The translations under genes were made by a program, and so were the position numbers. Under the pieces are notes generated by a model, which worked only from the letters and a program-made list of their open reading frames with translations, did no database searches and had not been told where the DNA came from. A stretch of 64,000 bases of DNA. Source: Limonium bicolor. Its lineage: Eukaryota; Streptophyta; Magnoliopsida; Caryophyllales; Plumbaginaceae. The stretch spans positions 321,185,925-321,249,924 of the forward strand of contig CM041776.1 of the NCBI GenBank assembly GCA_023374045.1, given 5' to 3'. Of the stretch, positions 1 through 13,646 are shown one piece after another (the first letter of the stretch is position 1; every line of letters starts with the position of its first letter).

Positions 1-158
1 CGGGGCACTGGGGTTATAACCTTCCCTTGTCGCAGTCTGGATCTCTTTAGGCGGGGCATTAGGGTGACAAACCTCCCCTGATTGCAGCCTAGATTTTTAC
101 AAGGCGGGGTGCTAGGGAAGTAACGACCTTCCTAGTTGCAGCCGGGATTTTAGAATCG
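1..158. repeat. three degenerate ~53-bp tandem units
   Basis: Three consecutive units begin at about 1, 52 and 105. Each starts with CGGGG(C/T)(A/G)CT or a close variant, has a CCTTCC/CCTCCC block in the middle, and a TTGCAGYC-like block followed by a T-rich end. They lie in sequence that appears to belong to the internal or leader part of a Ty3/gypsy element. No function is visible. Confidence 0.6.
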
Positions 159-1393
159 TCTAACTCCCTTCCATTCGATTTCAATGTTTTCGGTTTTTAA
201 CATTTTAAAACCCGGGAGTTAGAGACGTTATTAGGGTTTGACCGAGAACATCTCATTCATGGTGTTTCTCTCTAAATCCTATTTTCGACATAAATTCATT
301 GCCCCATCTTTCGAGCCTTGGCACTTACCATCAATTAAGTGTCATGTTCGAGGGGGTACATAGGGTAATCCCTCGGGATTATCCGCCCTTTTACAACAAA
401 ATGATTTTTTCGGTTTTAAAACTTTAAGAGAGACAATTCTGAATAAACCAATCCAACCCTTCCATTAAAGCTCTAAGACCCATAAACACTTCTCATTCCT
501 CCTCTGAACTAGCTCTAAGTCACATATGACCTCCAATTCCTGAAGGCTCTCAGAAATCTGAAACATCTTCAAAATCCGAACACCTGTAAACCAAGCATCC
601 TCTTCCATACTCGATCGTTTTGAAAACTCAAGTTTCTCTTCAACACTTTCAACTTCCCAAAACACTTCAAAAACCCGACCATTTCAAAATCCGAACTTCG
701 CATACACAAAAAACTCCTCAAATCAACCAAATGATCCAATACCCCTTGACTCCACCAAAAATGACCAAAATGCCCTTTTACTCCTCAAAACTCCCATCAT
801 CCTCTTAAAACTAGGAAAGCCGAAACAACCTCAAACCATTCAAAACAATCAAAACCAACTTCGAGACCAGCCTATTTTTCAAGATTCCTCGAAATCATCT
901 GCTCCTCAATCCACACTCAATCTCGTCCTTTGGCTTTAATTGAATCTCTTTAACAAGTTTTGAAAGAAGGCAATCCTGACAATTGGAGACCGAGATTTTC
1001 TCGGGCACCAATCCAAAGTTGTGGTCGTTGCCACTTCTAAGGGGTGTAACCCAGTGCGAACCCACACAGAATCTCTAGTATGATCAGATAAGTCCCTATC
1101 CATAGGCGATAAATTCAGAGTCAACCAACGGTTCTTAGAACCCTCTTTCCCTTCCTTCCTAGTATCTTAGGTTAAACTAGGTGGCGACTCTAGTCAATTT
1201 CCGCCCTTAGGGCATAAGTCCGCGTGGAGCCCATTGAGAGCAGGTGATGTGCACACTTGCACTCCCCATTATGCTTTCTGGGAAAGACGGACGACTTAGT
1301 AGGTATTTGAGGGATGCCAAGAATAACGGGTTTCCACCCTCCACAGAATGGCAAATATTAGGATCTAGACTTCTTAGTTAGACCATATTTAGA
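159..1393 (-). mobile_element. non-coding or decayed Ty3/gypsy-type sequence
   Basis: No ORF longer than about 70 codons is convincing here. Read on the minus strand, this stretch lies downstream of the gag remnant at 1394-1934. It includes a GTCGCCACCTAG block near 1180-1190, which I associate with plant Ty3/gypsy (Tat-like) elements from general knowledge. It could be the rest of the same element or a second element inserted into it. The window edge prevents a decision. Confidence 0.35.
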
Positions 1394-1934
1394 TGGACCC
1401 CCCTCATACCGAAAAATCACCCTCCACACTTGGCAAGAAATTTTTGAGCCATTTGTGCCCAAGTATGGATTGATTTTGACGGTAAGCTCCTATACCATCT
1501 TGATGCAGCGTCGGAAAGTGAGTCAAGGAAAAGCTGCAGGCGTATCCTCTAGTCAACATTTCTAGTTCTACCAAAAGAGTTGCAAAAGTCGAGGAGTTGA
1601 CTTAGGTGGTTGGGAGCCTCATCGGGATTTGCTCCACTAAATTTTCCTAAATCCCGGACAGCAGCAGATGTAATGGGTCTTGAACACCCCATTGTCCGGT
1701 CTCTTGAGGCGTCAACTCCGGTAGGACTATGGCTGAAGGTCTTCCTTCGGTGTCCGGCTGGTTGAAGTCTTTGAGAGCCATTTGTTGTTGGTTTCTGTTA
1801 TCTTCTAAACCCCCGTGTTGGTCTAGATCAGCCATGATTGAATTTTTCACAGTTCGGATGGCCCTCAACAATGAACGCTCGAGCTCGGGTCTCGGACTAA
1901 CAAGTGGAGATCCTTTGGCTTGAGTGTTTAGCAT
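1394..1934 (-). pseudogene. Ty3/gypsy gag remnant
   Basis: On the minus strand a 95-codon open stretch (1934-1647) is followed, in broken frame, by sequence resembling the plant gypsy gag core (Retrotrans_gag): a run reading LQLFLDSLSDAASRWYRSLP and then a WAQMAQKFLAK segment near 1450-1500. This tryptophan- and leucine-rich segment is the typical capsid core of Athila/Tat elements. In-frame stops lie inside the capsid segment, so no capsid protein can be made. The tRNA-Asp-type primer site (2111-2129) and a long LTR (2135-3529) lie directly upstream in the element's orientation, as expected for the first gene of such an element. Protease and polymerase would lie left of the window. Confidence 0.7.
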
Positions 1935-2110
1935 ACACCGAGAAACAGAAGGTACCTAAACCGTACCAACACCAAATGCTCTTAAGTAGAAAGAAATGTA
2001 AAATATACAAAACAACCAAAACACAAATACCATAAATGAAATAAAATAGATAAAAGTACTGAATGCACAAAAACTAAAGTACCAAACCAAGGGAAATTGA
2101 ATAATCAATT

Positions 2111-2129
2111 TCCCCGGCAACCGGCGCCA
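2111..2129 (-). other. primer binding site, tRNA-Asp type
   Basis: The minus strand reads TGGCGCCGG then TTGCCGGGGA, matching the 3' acceptor end of plant tRNA-Asp apart from one extra G. It starts a few bases after the end of the LTR at 2135. tRNA-Asp priming is typical of Athila-type Ty3/gypsy elements. Confidence 0.75.
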
Positions 2130-2134
2130 AAACT

Positions 2135-3529
2135 TGTTGGGAAATTACAAACATAGTAATTAAACCTAGCTAAAATGGGCAAGTGCACCCAATTCATTGT
2201 AATAAAACAAGTGTCGTATCCACAAGGAAATTGGATTCTAAATCCCGAGCTTCGGTATAATAGTTAAGTGCGAATAAACAGTAAAATGGGGGTTTAGCCA
2301 GAGGCAAGCTTGGTTGTTTGTTAATTGAAATGCAGTAAAAACAGTAAAGTGTTTGTGTATGGAATGGATGGGGAGAGTACCCTAGGATAGTGGAATCACC
2401 CAATTCACTCAAAGAACTTCAAAACCATAACTCATCATCTCAGCACCTATTAGAGTTTAGCTCATGAATCCCCAAATCATGGGAGATCCAATTCTTACCT
2501 AAATAAGCAAACCCCTTAATTAAAGGAGGTTCAAGTCAGCAGATAGCATTAAGCGGGCACTCTTAATCAACAGCCCTAAGCATTTACTTCCTAAATCAAG
2601 AAAGCACAAGTTAGGGTTTACTCCCTTCTTGGTCTAGTTCCAAACTCAAGCTCAAATATTGAATGGAACCACCATAAATGCAATAAGAGATCAGTTTAGT
2701 GCATTAATAGATATTGAAGGAAATAAAACGAGAGTAACACATGAGTTAGGTTTCTAGCATTCAATGAGTAAAATGGGTTCAAACCCTCATCCTAGGATAC
2801 AAATAGAACTACTCAGCCATGGCTAAAGGAAAGAGCGAGGAAAAGGGAGAATCAGCCATTAGAGGAGCTTCCAAGCTTCAATGGAGGTAGAAATCTTCAC
2901 TTTCTTCTTCCTCCTTTCTTCTCTTTTTTCTCCTCTTCTTTTATCCTCTATTTTCGCCTCTCTCTCGTCTGGTTAGAGTTGAAGTCGTGAGTGTTTGATA
3001 ATGAGATCAGAGTCCCCAAAATCAGCTTTTAAAAACGCAGATCTGGGCATATTTTTAGTCCGACCGACCCAGACTGGGTCGGTCGGTCTCCGAAGAAGAA
3101 AGCACGTGAGTCATTTTAAGTATGACCGACCCAGGTCCGACCCAGGCTTATGAGTCGGTCGATTCCAGTAGCTTGGGTACCTAGAAAAACCAATCCGACC
3201 GACCCAGAGTGGGTCGGTCCTGTGGGTCGGTCTTGCTCCAGAGATTTGCTCTAACTTCCTCTGGGCCTAGAATCTTCATTGTGGCTCGAAATTGCTCCCC
3301 GTTTGCGGCGTTGGAAAGCTTGAGAGATGAGGAATCCGTTGATGCATGCCACTAACTCAAAGGGAACTCAAAAGTATGCTCAAAATGAGCTTTTACCTAT
3401 CAAGAGATCAAACTCTATAAGTTCACTATTAATCACTAAAACACTCTATTAAGTGGTGAAACAAGTTATGCATCCAATAGAATAAAGGTGAATGAAGCTC
3501 TTAAAATAGCATTATTTCACCACTTATCA
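2135..3529 (-). mobile_element. 5' LTR of Ty3/gypsy (Athila/Tat-like) element
   Basis: On the minus strand the sequence starts TGATAAGTGGTG at 3529 and ends CCCAACA at 2135, giving TG...CA termini, and is followed by the primer site. The 1395-bp length suits the lineage. The base directly right of the LTR starts a GTAAT flank, which would be the expected target duplication; its partner lies outside the window. The LTR contains a cluster of palindromic GACCGACCCA repeats. The element interrupts older LTR sequence that resumes at 3530. Confidence 0.75.
3059..3233. repeat. GACCGACCCA palindromic repeat cluster in LTR
   Basis: GACCGACCCAG and its reverse complement CTGGGTCGGTC recur at about 3061-3089, 3122-3160 and 3196-3233. 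In two of the three sites the arms face each other across only a few bases, so each site could form a G/C-rich hairpin. The cluster is far more GC-rich than the rest of the LTR. Confidence 0.8.
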
Positions 3530-5407
3530 GTAATCGTTTTTATAAGCACATATAGTAGAAGTTACCAAAGAAACACAGCGGAAACAACTTTGAAATCAAC
3601 TCATAATCATCTCCAATGGAATTGTATTTGATATGAAATAATATTGTAAGCATAATTAGTAAAAGTTTGACTTTAAACTGTAGTGGAAAATCAATTAAAC
3701 CAGGGCGTTACCGCCACACTCAACACTCGTTGAGTGCTTAGGCATTATTCAACATCTCAAAGGTAAATAACTCAAACCATTGTAAATAAACATAGTGTCT
3801 CAACAATTATTCAACTCCTACATCTACGTGACAGTGTAATCCCAACCCCAACGTCAGCAATCCATACCCGCGATCAGAAAACAATATACAAAACATGAAG
3901 GGATCGCGTAAATCAGTGAAACTGAGTAAATCCCGCCTCATTATGTAAAATATGTTTTGCAATTACTTTTTAATCCATAAATCAATCCAATGAAAGAGAG
4001 TATAAGCCAACAATAAAACCATATTTCCATCAACCAGAATAATTTAATAAGAACAACGGGGAGCTTTCAACAGGAATTAACCACAACACAATATGGACAG
4101 TCACCTACGAGACCGTCAAACACCACCTCACCCTAAGTCCTTAAGTGTGCACACCCCCTATGAATCATCATTCCATAGAGTATATCATAGAGCTTAACTG
4201 TGTTTCACTGTTTGCAGCGTAAATATTTATATATGATAAAAGGTACATGGTATCAACAATTAATATGGAGCACCTATGGGCTCCATCGACAAAGTAATCA
4301 ATCATGTGAAAGACTCCCAAAACCACGATCCAATATCCAATGATAACCCTCAATTGTTAATTCAAATCGCGGTGAAATAAATCTCAATCCAAAATCCTCA
4401 ACCAGGGTTTCCAAAACATTTTCCATCAGCCACCATTTCACACAATCAAAACAAACATGAGCATAGAATTTACCTAGTTATTCACGTGACTCGGGAAGAC
4501 AACTCAATAATATCACAGGAAGTGCTCGCCGTCGATTTTGGTGTCTAGATCCATAATAATCAACAATCAGAATTCACCAATCACAACCAAAAATAAATTG
4601 GAACTATATCCAAGTAATAGACCTTACCCTCCTTATTCTCTAAACCGGCACCAGGGAAAACTTTAAGAAATCGGGAAGGAACGAGAAATTATGTATTTGG
4701 AAAAAAGGAGCGTAGAAGCGTCGTGTTGTAGATGCAGAATAGTAGTGGAGATCGTGGTTTAAGTAGAGTAATAATTATAAGGAGAGAGAAGAAAATATAT
4801 TAATTAGGTTAATAATGTAAATAATTTCAGGAGAGAAAATAAATCACTTAATAAGTAATCAGTTAGGAAGGAATTAATAATAAGTCAAATAGTTAATCAA
4901 AATAGATGGAAAGAGAACGATTTGTCGGTTGTGAAGAGATAAGGATGAGCGTGAATATCTTTAAGGAGGAATAAAGATATTTATTTTGAAAAGGGAGAAA
5001 TGAAATAGGATTAAACTATTAACTCAAATAAGAAGGAATATCATCACATTAGTAGAAGACTGGAATGATGATATTAAATAATTCATGAGAAGAGAAGGGA
5101 ATTCATTAACATATAATTAATTGGGAAAAGATAAAATAGAATTGAATTCTTAAAATCAGGAGGACATTGTAACGTCAGTAAGAGATGAGAATAGTAATAT
5201 TAATTAATTTTAGGAGGAAGAAAAGGAGGATATTGAAGTATGATTAATTTAGAGAAGGGAAAGGAGAAAGTATATATTGTTTAAGCTTCCCTAAGCCTAC
5301 TAGTAGTTACTAACCCCGGGTAACTCATTAACGAATTAATCTAGCATTTACCTAATCATACTGATTAATATTATGGATTCTCTAACTCAAAATACACGGG
5401 TATTTCA
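3530..5407 (+). mobile_element. 3' part of a giant plus-strand LTR, cut by the gypsy insertion
   Basis: The stretch ends GGGTATTTCA at 5407, the same terminus as the complete LTR-only elements at 30314-35938 and 37517-41414. It also carries a GTTACCGCCAC-type block followed by CACTC motifs near 3707-3735, like the GTGTCACCGCC block near 30415 in the 5.6 kb element. Its expected TGTAACACC start is missing, because the gypsy LTR ends exactly at its left edge. The remainder probably lies left of the window. No coding frame is visible. Confidence 0.55.
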
Positions 5408-7219
5408 GGAACAATCCAAATCATATATAAGCACAAAAATGTGTTTTAAGATCACTTAAGACAAAAATGTGCTTTAAAAAACCTAAGGGGTTGTGTAACC
5501 TCAATTAGAGTTCAAAGTGGATTTCTAAAACTCATATATATGGTAAGAACAAGATAAAACAATTACCAAAGAAAACAAGTCATAAAATGTGTTATAACAT
5601 AAAAACGAGCCTTAAGACTCCTTAAAACATATTTTATGAAATTGTTTAGAAATTGACTTTGGGAGGTTATTAAGGCTTGTGTACATCATAGGGGACTAAG
5701 GAACTATAATGTACCACATGGGGAAGCTTAATAAAGAAAAACAAAAATCAGAAATGTGCACTAATTTATGAATAGTGTCAAACAAGGCCTTATTCTCATT
5801 TGACATGGTCAATGGTCAACCCCACCCCATTAAATATCTCAAGGGGCCAAAAATCAAATGGTGACTCATCTCACAAAGTTCAAATTTTCATCCTTAGATA
5901 AGAGTAACTTAAGTGATAAGTCTTCATTTTTCCTTTTACACTTTAAAACACCTCACCAAATCCTCTCTCCTCTCACTTCCATTGCCGAGTTCTTCCACAT
6001 CCTTCTACCTTGTTTTACCTCCTTTTCTTGTGAAATCAAAGAACACAACAATGGCTACAATGGTGAAGCGAGTTCCTTACTCATTTTCACTTAATTTCTT
6101 CTATTTTCTTCATCCACTAGCCGGGGAGAGTAAAGATCCAGCTTTTCTTCACTTAAAATATGAGATCTACACTTGTTTTGGAGCTGAAAAAATCAGTACT
6201 CAAGGGGAAAGTGAATCCAAGCTAGCCTACACCATCTTAAGGTATAAAATGTGCTTTAAGCACTAATCCCTCTTTTGATCTTTTTACGGCCAAAACTTGG
6301 GAGTTTCTTCTGACCCGTTCTCATCACTCTTTTCAAATACAAAATGTGATAATCTTCAAGCCCCAAGAAGGCCGAGAACAACAAGGAATTCTCCTTAAGG
6401 CAAATCCTTCTAAAATTATGTTTTAAGAGCTTAAACCTTGTTCTAGTCATGGGTTCTGCCCAAAAGAGCTCATCTCCTACATTATTTGTAGCTGGCCAAA
6501 ACATTAGAAGAGTTAAAACCAAGTTCCTTGAGCTATAAGGTAAAGCTTCAACCTTTGCACTCATTTAGGCCATAAAGCCCTAGATTCTTCCTTTGAATTT
6601 TTATAGTGTTCAAAGACCTTAACATTGTGCTTCATTCTCTTCTTATTAATGTGGCCAAAGGGGAGGTTTAAAATCCTTAATGGGGTGGCCGAAAGTGCAT
6701 CAAATCCAAGAGGAAATTATACTTTAAGAGGGCAAGCTACTAATCCAAGTCCTTAGTGCATTAAACCTTCATTAATCATCTTGATTTTTGCAAAAAATCA
6801 TCCTTGACCTTATATTAAATTAATTATGAGATTCAAGCTTGAAGAAATTTAATCTTGGACATAAAGAGGTAAGTCTCAAAGTTTAAGGTTGATTTATGTT
6901 GTTAAGTTGATTATGTTGGAGATTAAATCATGGCTGAATACCTTGGAAGAAAATGGTCAATATTGACCAAGGAAATTGACTTATAACTATGTTGGAACAT
7001 TTGAATAAGTTAAGTGTTGATTAATGTATGAAATATTAAGTTAAAGGGGTTAAAATGGAATTATTGGAAATTTTGGAGTATGAATTAAGTAAAGCTGAGA
7101 GTGTGTTGTATGATATGGTCTATAATGACCTAAGTGAGTGTATAAACTTGTGTTAGAATATTTGGTTAAGTTAACTAATGATTAAGGATTAAAATGACAA
7201 GTTATAAAGTTTATGTGGT
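5408..7219 (-). mobile_element. older LTR-like sequence (left part), host of the 7225 insertion
   Basis: Low-complexity AT-rich sequence with repeated GTGCTTTAAG/CTTAAAGCAC-type words, similar in texture to the interior of the 5.26 kb LTR-only element that interrupts it. The longest ORFs (5913-6266 and 6256-6564) lack recognisable domains and I do not call them. It continues at 12487 after the insertion. Orientation and boundaries are uncertain. Confidence 0.4.
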
Positions 7220-7224
7220 ATAAG

Positions 7225-10200
7225 TGAAATACCCCTAACCTTTAATAATTAAATAATGGTAAATAAATATTATCTGGGGGATTATTAAACCCTGGGAAAA
7301 GTATATAAACAGTTAGGCGTTAAAAACGCACCTAAACTTCTTAAGGTCATAAACGAGCGTTAAGCCGGACCTTAAGCAAATCAAGTTGTATAAGCTATGA
7401 ACATCATATCAAGTTAATCAAGGATCATTATATGACCTTTAGAACACAGGACCTCATCTAAAACTGAGTAAAAATACAAAATGCCAGGGAGTTCCCTTAA
7501 AGGCCCTTAAGGCCCGAAAGTCCCGGAAATACTTTATAGGATGAAGTAAAGCTTTACACTTCATTCCAAATGCACCATAACACCTTATTAAATATATAAG
7601 ATGAATTCCTCATGATAAATTCTCAGTTAAAGACAAAGTGCTCGGAGGTTCCCGATGAGGGCCCCATAAACCCCCGAGAATGCCCCGGAGAGGTACCGAA
7701 GTGGCACTAACTCCAATATAAATCATTCTTTGAGTTCCTATCATTAATATTCATCATTATAAAGAGAATTCTTGAGCTACTTTCTCAAAATAAACAAAGT
7801 GCTCGGACGAATTTCTTAACGCTCCTTTTTGCCCCGGGAGTGTCCCGGTAGCCCGGAAATTGAGTTATGAGTTGATATAACCCCATATAACTCAATGTAA
7901 CACCTTAATATTATTATTGGCTATAAAAAATGTTTATAAACACTTGGAACTCATAGCGACTACTTATATTCCAAATATCCTTAAAGCACAAAAACGCACC
8001 TCCGGGTGTCATAAAAACGCGTTTTACGCTATTGCCTTGAAGCTTTTGAGGAGCCACGAGTTGATAATCTTAAAAGGGTATAAATTGACCATCTAAATCA
8101 ATTAAATCCAGTGCTAAAAAAAACATAGCACAAACAGGGCCAATTTTTAGATAAAAAAGGTACCTAAAATCAGCATTTTTACCTTAGAACTTTCATCTTT
8201 TACCATGATATAAATGTACCAATTAAATGCTGGAACCTATTACATGTTATAATATGGTCTTAATACAATATAGTGTGACAGGAATCAAATTAAAAATCAG
8301 TCCCATATAGCCTCTATGTTAGGCACCATTTTGGGTATATTTAGACTAGATTTTAACTTGTAAATTGTCTTATGGATGGCGACTCATCCCTACCTATACT
8401 ATATGATAATGTATCAACTGATTGCAGTCAAATGAAGCTCCTCCACCGTATGACCTGCAAGAAAACAGCAAAGAGAATGGGTTAGGAAAGAAATGAAAAA
8501 CAATGCAATCAAATAAGGAAAAGCTAGATCTACTTTTTGCAAGACTATAAACAAAAGAAACAGCCATGTTACTACCCTTGTGCTGCCGATTTCATATGGA
8601 GAAAAGGGGTTATGATTGCTACATAATTAGTCAAATAATACACTACCTAACTAGCATGTTCTCTTATCTTAAAACAAACAAAAATCAATTGGCTAGTAGC
8701 AGCCCCTAATTGCTGATTTTGAGCAAGAAAAGAAGACTTGATTGCCTTATTAAAATCAAGCTAGAACATCTACCAACCTAGCCATGTTCTAATGTCTTCC
8801 ATTGTCAAAGAAATCAATTACCTATGTTCAGCACATTACCGTATAATACAAGAATAAAACAAGGAACAAATCAACATTTAAATTGCAAAAGAAATACCTA
8901 CCTACCTTGCCCTTTGTCTTCTTGTTTCAAGTTGTCAAACAAAGTCTTCTATCCTTTGCCAATCCCGAAAGCATGACTAATTGATAGACAATTTTATGGA
9001 GCCAAACAACAAACAATAAACTAAGGAGAAACTAAACAATTATTGTGTCAAAAAGAAGAAAGAAAATTCCTACCTTGCCTTACCTTATTTCCTACGTGAG
9101 TTTAGCTCATTCTTTCCTTGCCTTCATCCACCGAATTGGTAAAATTCTCCAACTCTCTCTTTTCTTCTTCCTTTGTTAGTTAATTCCTTAGAGCTTCAAA
9201 GCTCCATTAATGGTGTATTAAGGTCTAACACCATTTCTATGTAATTTTTTTAGCTAAATCTACTAAGTCTTGAAGCAAGAAATCATCCTAGCAAACCCAC
9301 AAGAATTCGCCAAGCTTAAGTTCTCCAAGGAGGTTCCTAGATTCAACAACAACACAAGGAACAACAAGATCAAGTTAAGGAAACTTGGATCTACAATCAT
9401 CTCAAGGTGTACCGAAAATACCTTGTTAAATTCCTAAGGTAAACTCTTGTAAAACTACTCAAATCTTATTTATAAATCTTTGTTAGAAGACTAACAAATG
9501 GATCTCCTAAATATATACAAGGAGGCTGAATTCTCTTCATCAAAAATAACATTTGAAGAACATGGAGTTCAAGGAGAAATCAAGTACAAGAATTGTCATG
9601 ATTTAAGGAGTAAGTTTCTATAATTAAGGTTTATTAAGCTTAATCTTGAATTAAGCTTCAAACTTTAGTATAAAAATTATGTATAAGCCTTAGTAATATT
9701 AAGGCCGAAAATATTGGGTTATAATATCAAGAAAAGTAATTTATAACATATAAGGTAAGATTATTACCTTAAGGTATATATTTGTGTCACAAAAAATTAA
9801 TTATGATACATATAAGTTCAAACCGATTTGTCTAGGAGTAAAATGTTCTATTTTGAGTTTATAATCATTCTAAGTCATTAGCATAATTTTTAGAAGTGTT
9901 ATATGGCTTATATACATTTATATGTATTTATTATAAGGTATAAATCAAGTTTTAAAACTATATGGTAAAGATTTGTGAAAGCCGAAAATAAAAGGGATTA
10001 TTTGGTGATTTTTGAAGTATATAAGTATATTAGCTTATATTATAATTTTGGGAATATTAAAAATAGCTACAAGTATTTAAATGGCTAGTTTATTAAGTTA
10101 TGTGGCTAAAATGTAAATTTTGAAAAGTTTGGTGCACTAATAATAATTGCCGAGGATTAAAGGGTTAATTTGGTATACTTATGATATAATATAAGGTAGG

Positions 10201-12481
10201 AATTAATATTATGAATTTTGGTGAATTTAAATAAGTGTTAAGTGTTAAAATAACATTTTATAAAGTTTTGGGACTATTTTGTAATTATTGGAAACTATAG
10301 TGTATGGCTGAGAATTACATATGTTTTTCTGGGTATATTAAAGTATTAATTATGAAATTAAGTCTTGGTCAAAGTGTTGACCAAAAACTTTGGGTTAAAA
10401 TGATTTATGACATAAAATATTAAGTTTATAAAAGTTTAAGGGTGGATATGTAATTTATGAAAGTATAAGTGTAAAACTGAATTTAATTTGGGGCGAATGC
10501 ATAATTTGCAAAATTATAAGGACCATTTCGGTATTTAAAGAAATTAAATATTGAAACTATAGTTTATAACTTAATATGTAACTTATATAAAGTTTTGGGG
10601 TTAAATTGTAAATAAAGGAAAGATATATTAAAACCGAAATCATATGTGGCCATATTGTAATTTACGAAAGTTATTAGGTATAGAATATAAATACCGAAAG
10701 TAATATGAATATTTAGTGAATTATAAAAGTCATATGGTTATTTGGTAATTTACAAAAGATAATGTGTTCATTATGTAATTACCGAATTTATAAGGTTAGT
10801 TTTATAATTAAATAAAGAAAGGAATTAAAATTAGGTACAATGGTATATTATGGAATATAATATAAAGTTTATGAAATAATTGTGGTTATAATAAAGATAA
10901 CCAAATTATATTGGTATATGGAATAAGTGGAAATAATTATGGATATATAATTAATGAGATGAAGATATATCATAATATGGGAATTCATTATCACATGTTG
11001 ATACTACATAAAATAATGAACTAAGGAACTACCTAGGACCACTGTTAATTAACAGGGGGAAATAAAGAACATACAAAGTTAGTATCCTACGAGTATAACT
11101 CTACAGTGACAGTACTGTAATGCTTAATGAATAGTGGTATTAATATTACCCGGTATTGCTTGTATATATAACAGCGTACGTGAAGGAATTACTAGAGCGT
11201 GAATTGTCAAGCTAGCTGTTACCCCGGTGAACGGTATGTTAATTGTGTGGTCTGAATGTCCTAAGGATTTTCTTAAGGTCCAGACGTTATGTGTTTAATT
11301 GTTTAAGAGCGATATCTGTGATTTATGTATATGATATTGTACACTGTATTGCTCAACACTGTTGCGTTTTGTTTTTACGCGAACGTCTTATGACTGGAAG
11401 TTTATACACCTAAATGGAACAAGACTAACTGACCTTTAGGTATTATTGAACCTAACTGATGGTCAACTGTTATAGTCTTAACTCAATGATTGGATATTGT
11501 ATCACTGACTAAAGGGCTAACTTATAAAGAGATGAATCCAGACTGTTTCGACTTTCTGGTTGCGTATCGTGATCACTACGAGAGACTTCAATGGGGAGTC
11601 ACTCAAGGGAATCCATTGTCCACATTCGATGATGGCGGAGGGCACTACCGTTGGTGCACAGGTTCGACCGGATAGGTCAAAATATTTATCCAGGGCCATA
11701 TGGTCAGTTGGTAACGGTTCCATTGGAACCCAGGGGACTACTGTCCATTATTAAGTTATTAAAGGTTGTCTTAACATGACGCCTGAGGTGGAATTTAATT
11801 GGAAAGGTTAAGTGATTGGTTTAAAGGATAAGGGCCAAGTGGCCAACTAACAAGTACAGTTAATTAATACGCGTATCTTGTTTGACTATAGTTATGGATT
11901 ATTGGTGTTTGATTATCTGGTTGTTGTTTACTATTATGTGATGCGATTTGCAGGTGAACTATTATGTGTTTGTTTAGCATTTACAGTTATTACTGTTATT
12001 ATTGTAAACCGGTATTTCATGTAAAGAATCTAATATCAAGATGGCTAAAATGACTTAAGGAATCTAGATGACTTAGGACTACATTTAGCATACCAGCATT
12101 TCGATTGCTGAGCCCTTCAATGGGCAAAACATTTCAGGTTACTGAAGAAAACACAAGCCGGAGTACGGGGCACAGGGTAGCTGATGGGTTTTAATAAAGA
12201 ACTCTTTAAGTTTTATTATGTAGTATATTAAGGAGATTGTTGTATTTCATTAGCTGCTCATTTAGTTTGGAATTGGTTTGTAATAATTGGAGTGCTCAGT
12301 ATCTGTTCATCACAGCGTGAGGAGTTGGATTGTTGGAAAGAGTAAGGATGCCTGGTTACTCACAAGGGTGAGTAACGGCGTGTAACACCAAGGATAGTTA
12401 GTTTTATTTTCTGTTGCGAATTATTATTTATTATGCTACGACTTGCGACGTTATTACAGGTTTAGGATTAGGGGTGTTACA
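7225..12481 (-). mobile_element. giant LTR-only (solo-LTR-like) element, 5257 bp
   Basis: On the minus strand it begins TGTAACACCCC at 12481 and ends GGGGTATTTCA at 7225 (TG...CA termini). It is flanked by a perfect 5-bp duplication ATAAG at 7220-7224 and 12482-12486. TGTAACACCC starts and multi-kilobase LTRs are known from plant chromoviruses of the Tekay/Del type. No gag, protease, polymerase, primer site or second LTR is seen, so it looks like a solo LTR left by recombination. A LARD-type element cannot be excluded. The ORFs near 11490-11754 are short, lie in several frames and show no domain. Confidence 0.8.
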
Positions 12482-12486
12482 ATAAG

Positions 12487-13646
12487 TGTAATTTCTGGAA
12501 CCTTGGGGTATCTACCATAAATAAGCCGAGAAATAGAGCTCATTTAATGTGTATTATTGTCACACTTTAAACTTATATTAAAGTTGAAACTATAGCCACT
12601 TGTTTATGCTTGAAATTAAAAGGTTTTGTAACATAAAATGCTATAAGAGCATAAGTTATAAATCTGGTGCTATGTGCGAAAATTTAGGGGTCATTGGTAA
12701 TTTAAGACATTTTGAGGACCTAGGAAAAATATCTAAGCGATTAGAAAGTGTTTGGTATTAAGTACAAAAACGACCTTAAAAGGAATTATAAGTTTATATA
12801 ATGATTTGATGAGCTTAAGACTAGAGAATGGTTGTTAAATGAAAGAAAACAAAATTGGGGTGCTAGGAATGATAATAGGCCGAAACCATAGGGTTTGGTT
12901 GGAAGGAAATGGAGAAATATAAGTTTAAGGAATTTTAAGAGCAAATTGTAAATTCTAGAAAGTTTGGCGCCCAATTCATAAATTTTATAAGTTCCGGGTA
13001 CTTATGAATAAATGAGGTTAATTATAGTATAGGTTAAAGTGTTGATCAAGTTTTAGGAATAAATGATAAAATATGAAATTAAATAAGAGATCTACTATAA
13101 ATGTAAAGTTAATAAAGTTTATGGGGTGAGTTTGCAATTAAGAAAAGTGTGGGTAAAAGCCGAATGGTATAAGGGTCTGTATGGTAATTTTTGGAAAATT
13201 AAGGAGTGAGTTGGAAATTATTAAATACAAGAGTTAAAACTATAGATTAAATAAGAATTATAACATAGTTGTAAAAGTTGTAAAACTTATGGGGTCAAAA
13301 CATACATACATAAAATATGTTTATAGGCCGAATAAGAGATGAGGTATGTTGGTAATTACCATAATTATAAGGGAATACTTGGAGTTTATTAAAGTAAGGA
13401 ATAAAATTAAAAGATAGTTAAATTAGTGGTAAATTATAAGATTATAAAATTATTGGGATCAAGTTGTAATTACCAAAATTTCTAGGCTGAAATTTGAAAT
13501 AGAGACAGTTTAGGTTAAGTTTTATGGATTGGAAGAGACTAGAAGTGGAACTTTAGAATAAACAAGTAAGAGATAAAAACTATAGGTTACACAAGCGTAA
13601 AGAATTATAATTGTAAACATTACATGATATTTGGGGTTGTATTGTA
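12487..13646 (-). mobile_element. older LTR-like sequence (right part)
   Basis: This continues the AT-rich LTR-like sequence of 5408-7219 beyond the 5.26 kb insertion; the ATAAG duplication marks the join. It is interrupted at 13647 by a Stowaway MITE in a TA target and seems to continue beyond. No coding content is visible. Confidence 0.4.

Noticed and set aside
11490..11754. Three overlapping ORFs of 61-68 codons
   Set aside because: Short ORFs in different frames and strands inside the 5.26 kb LTR, without domains.
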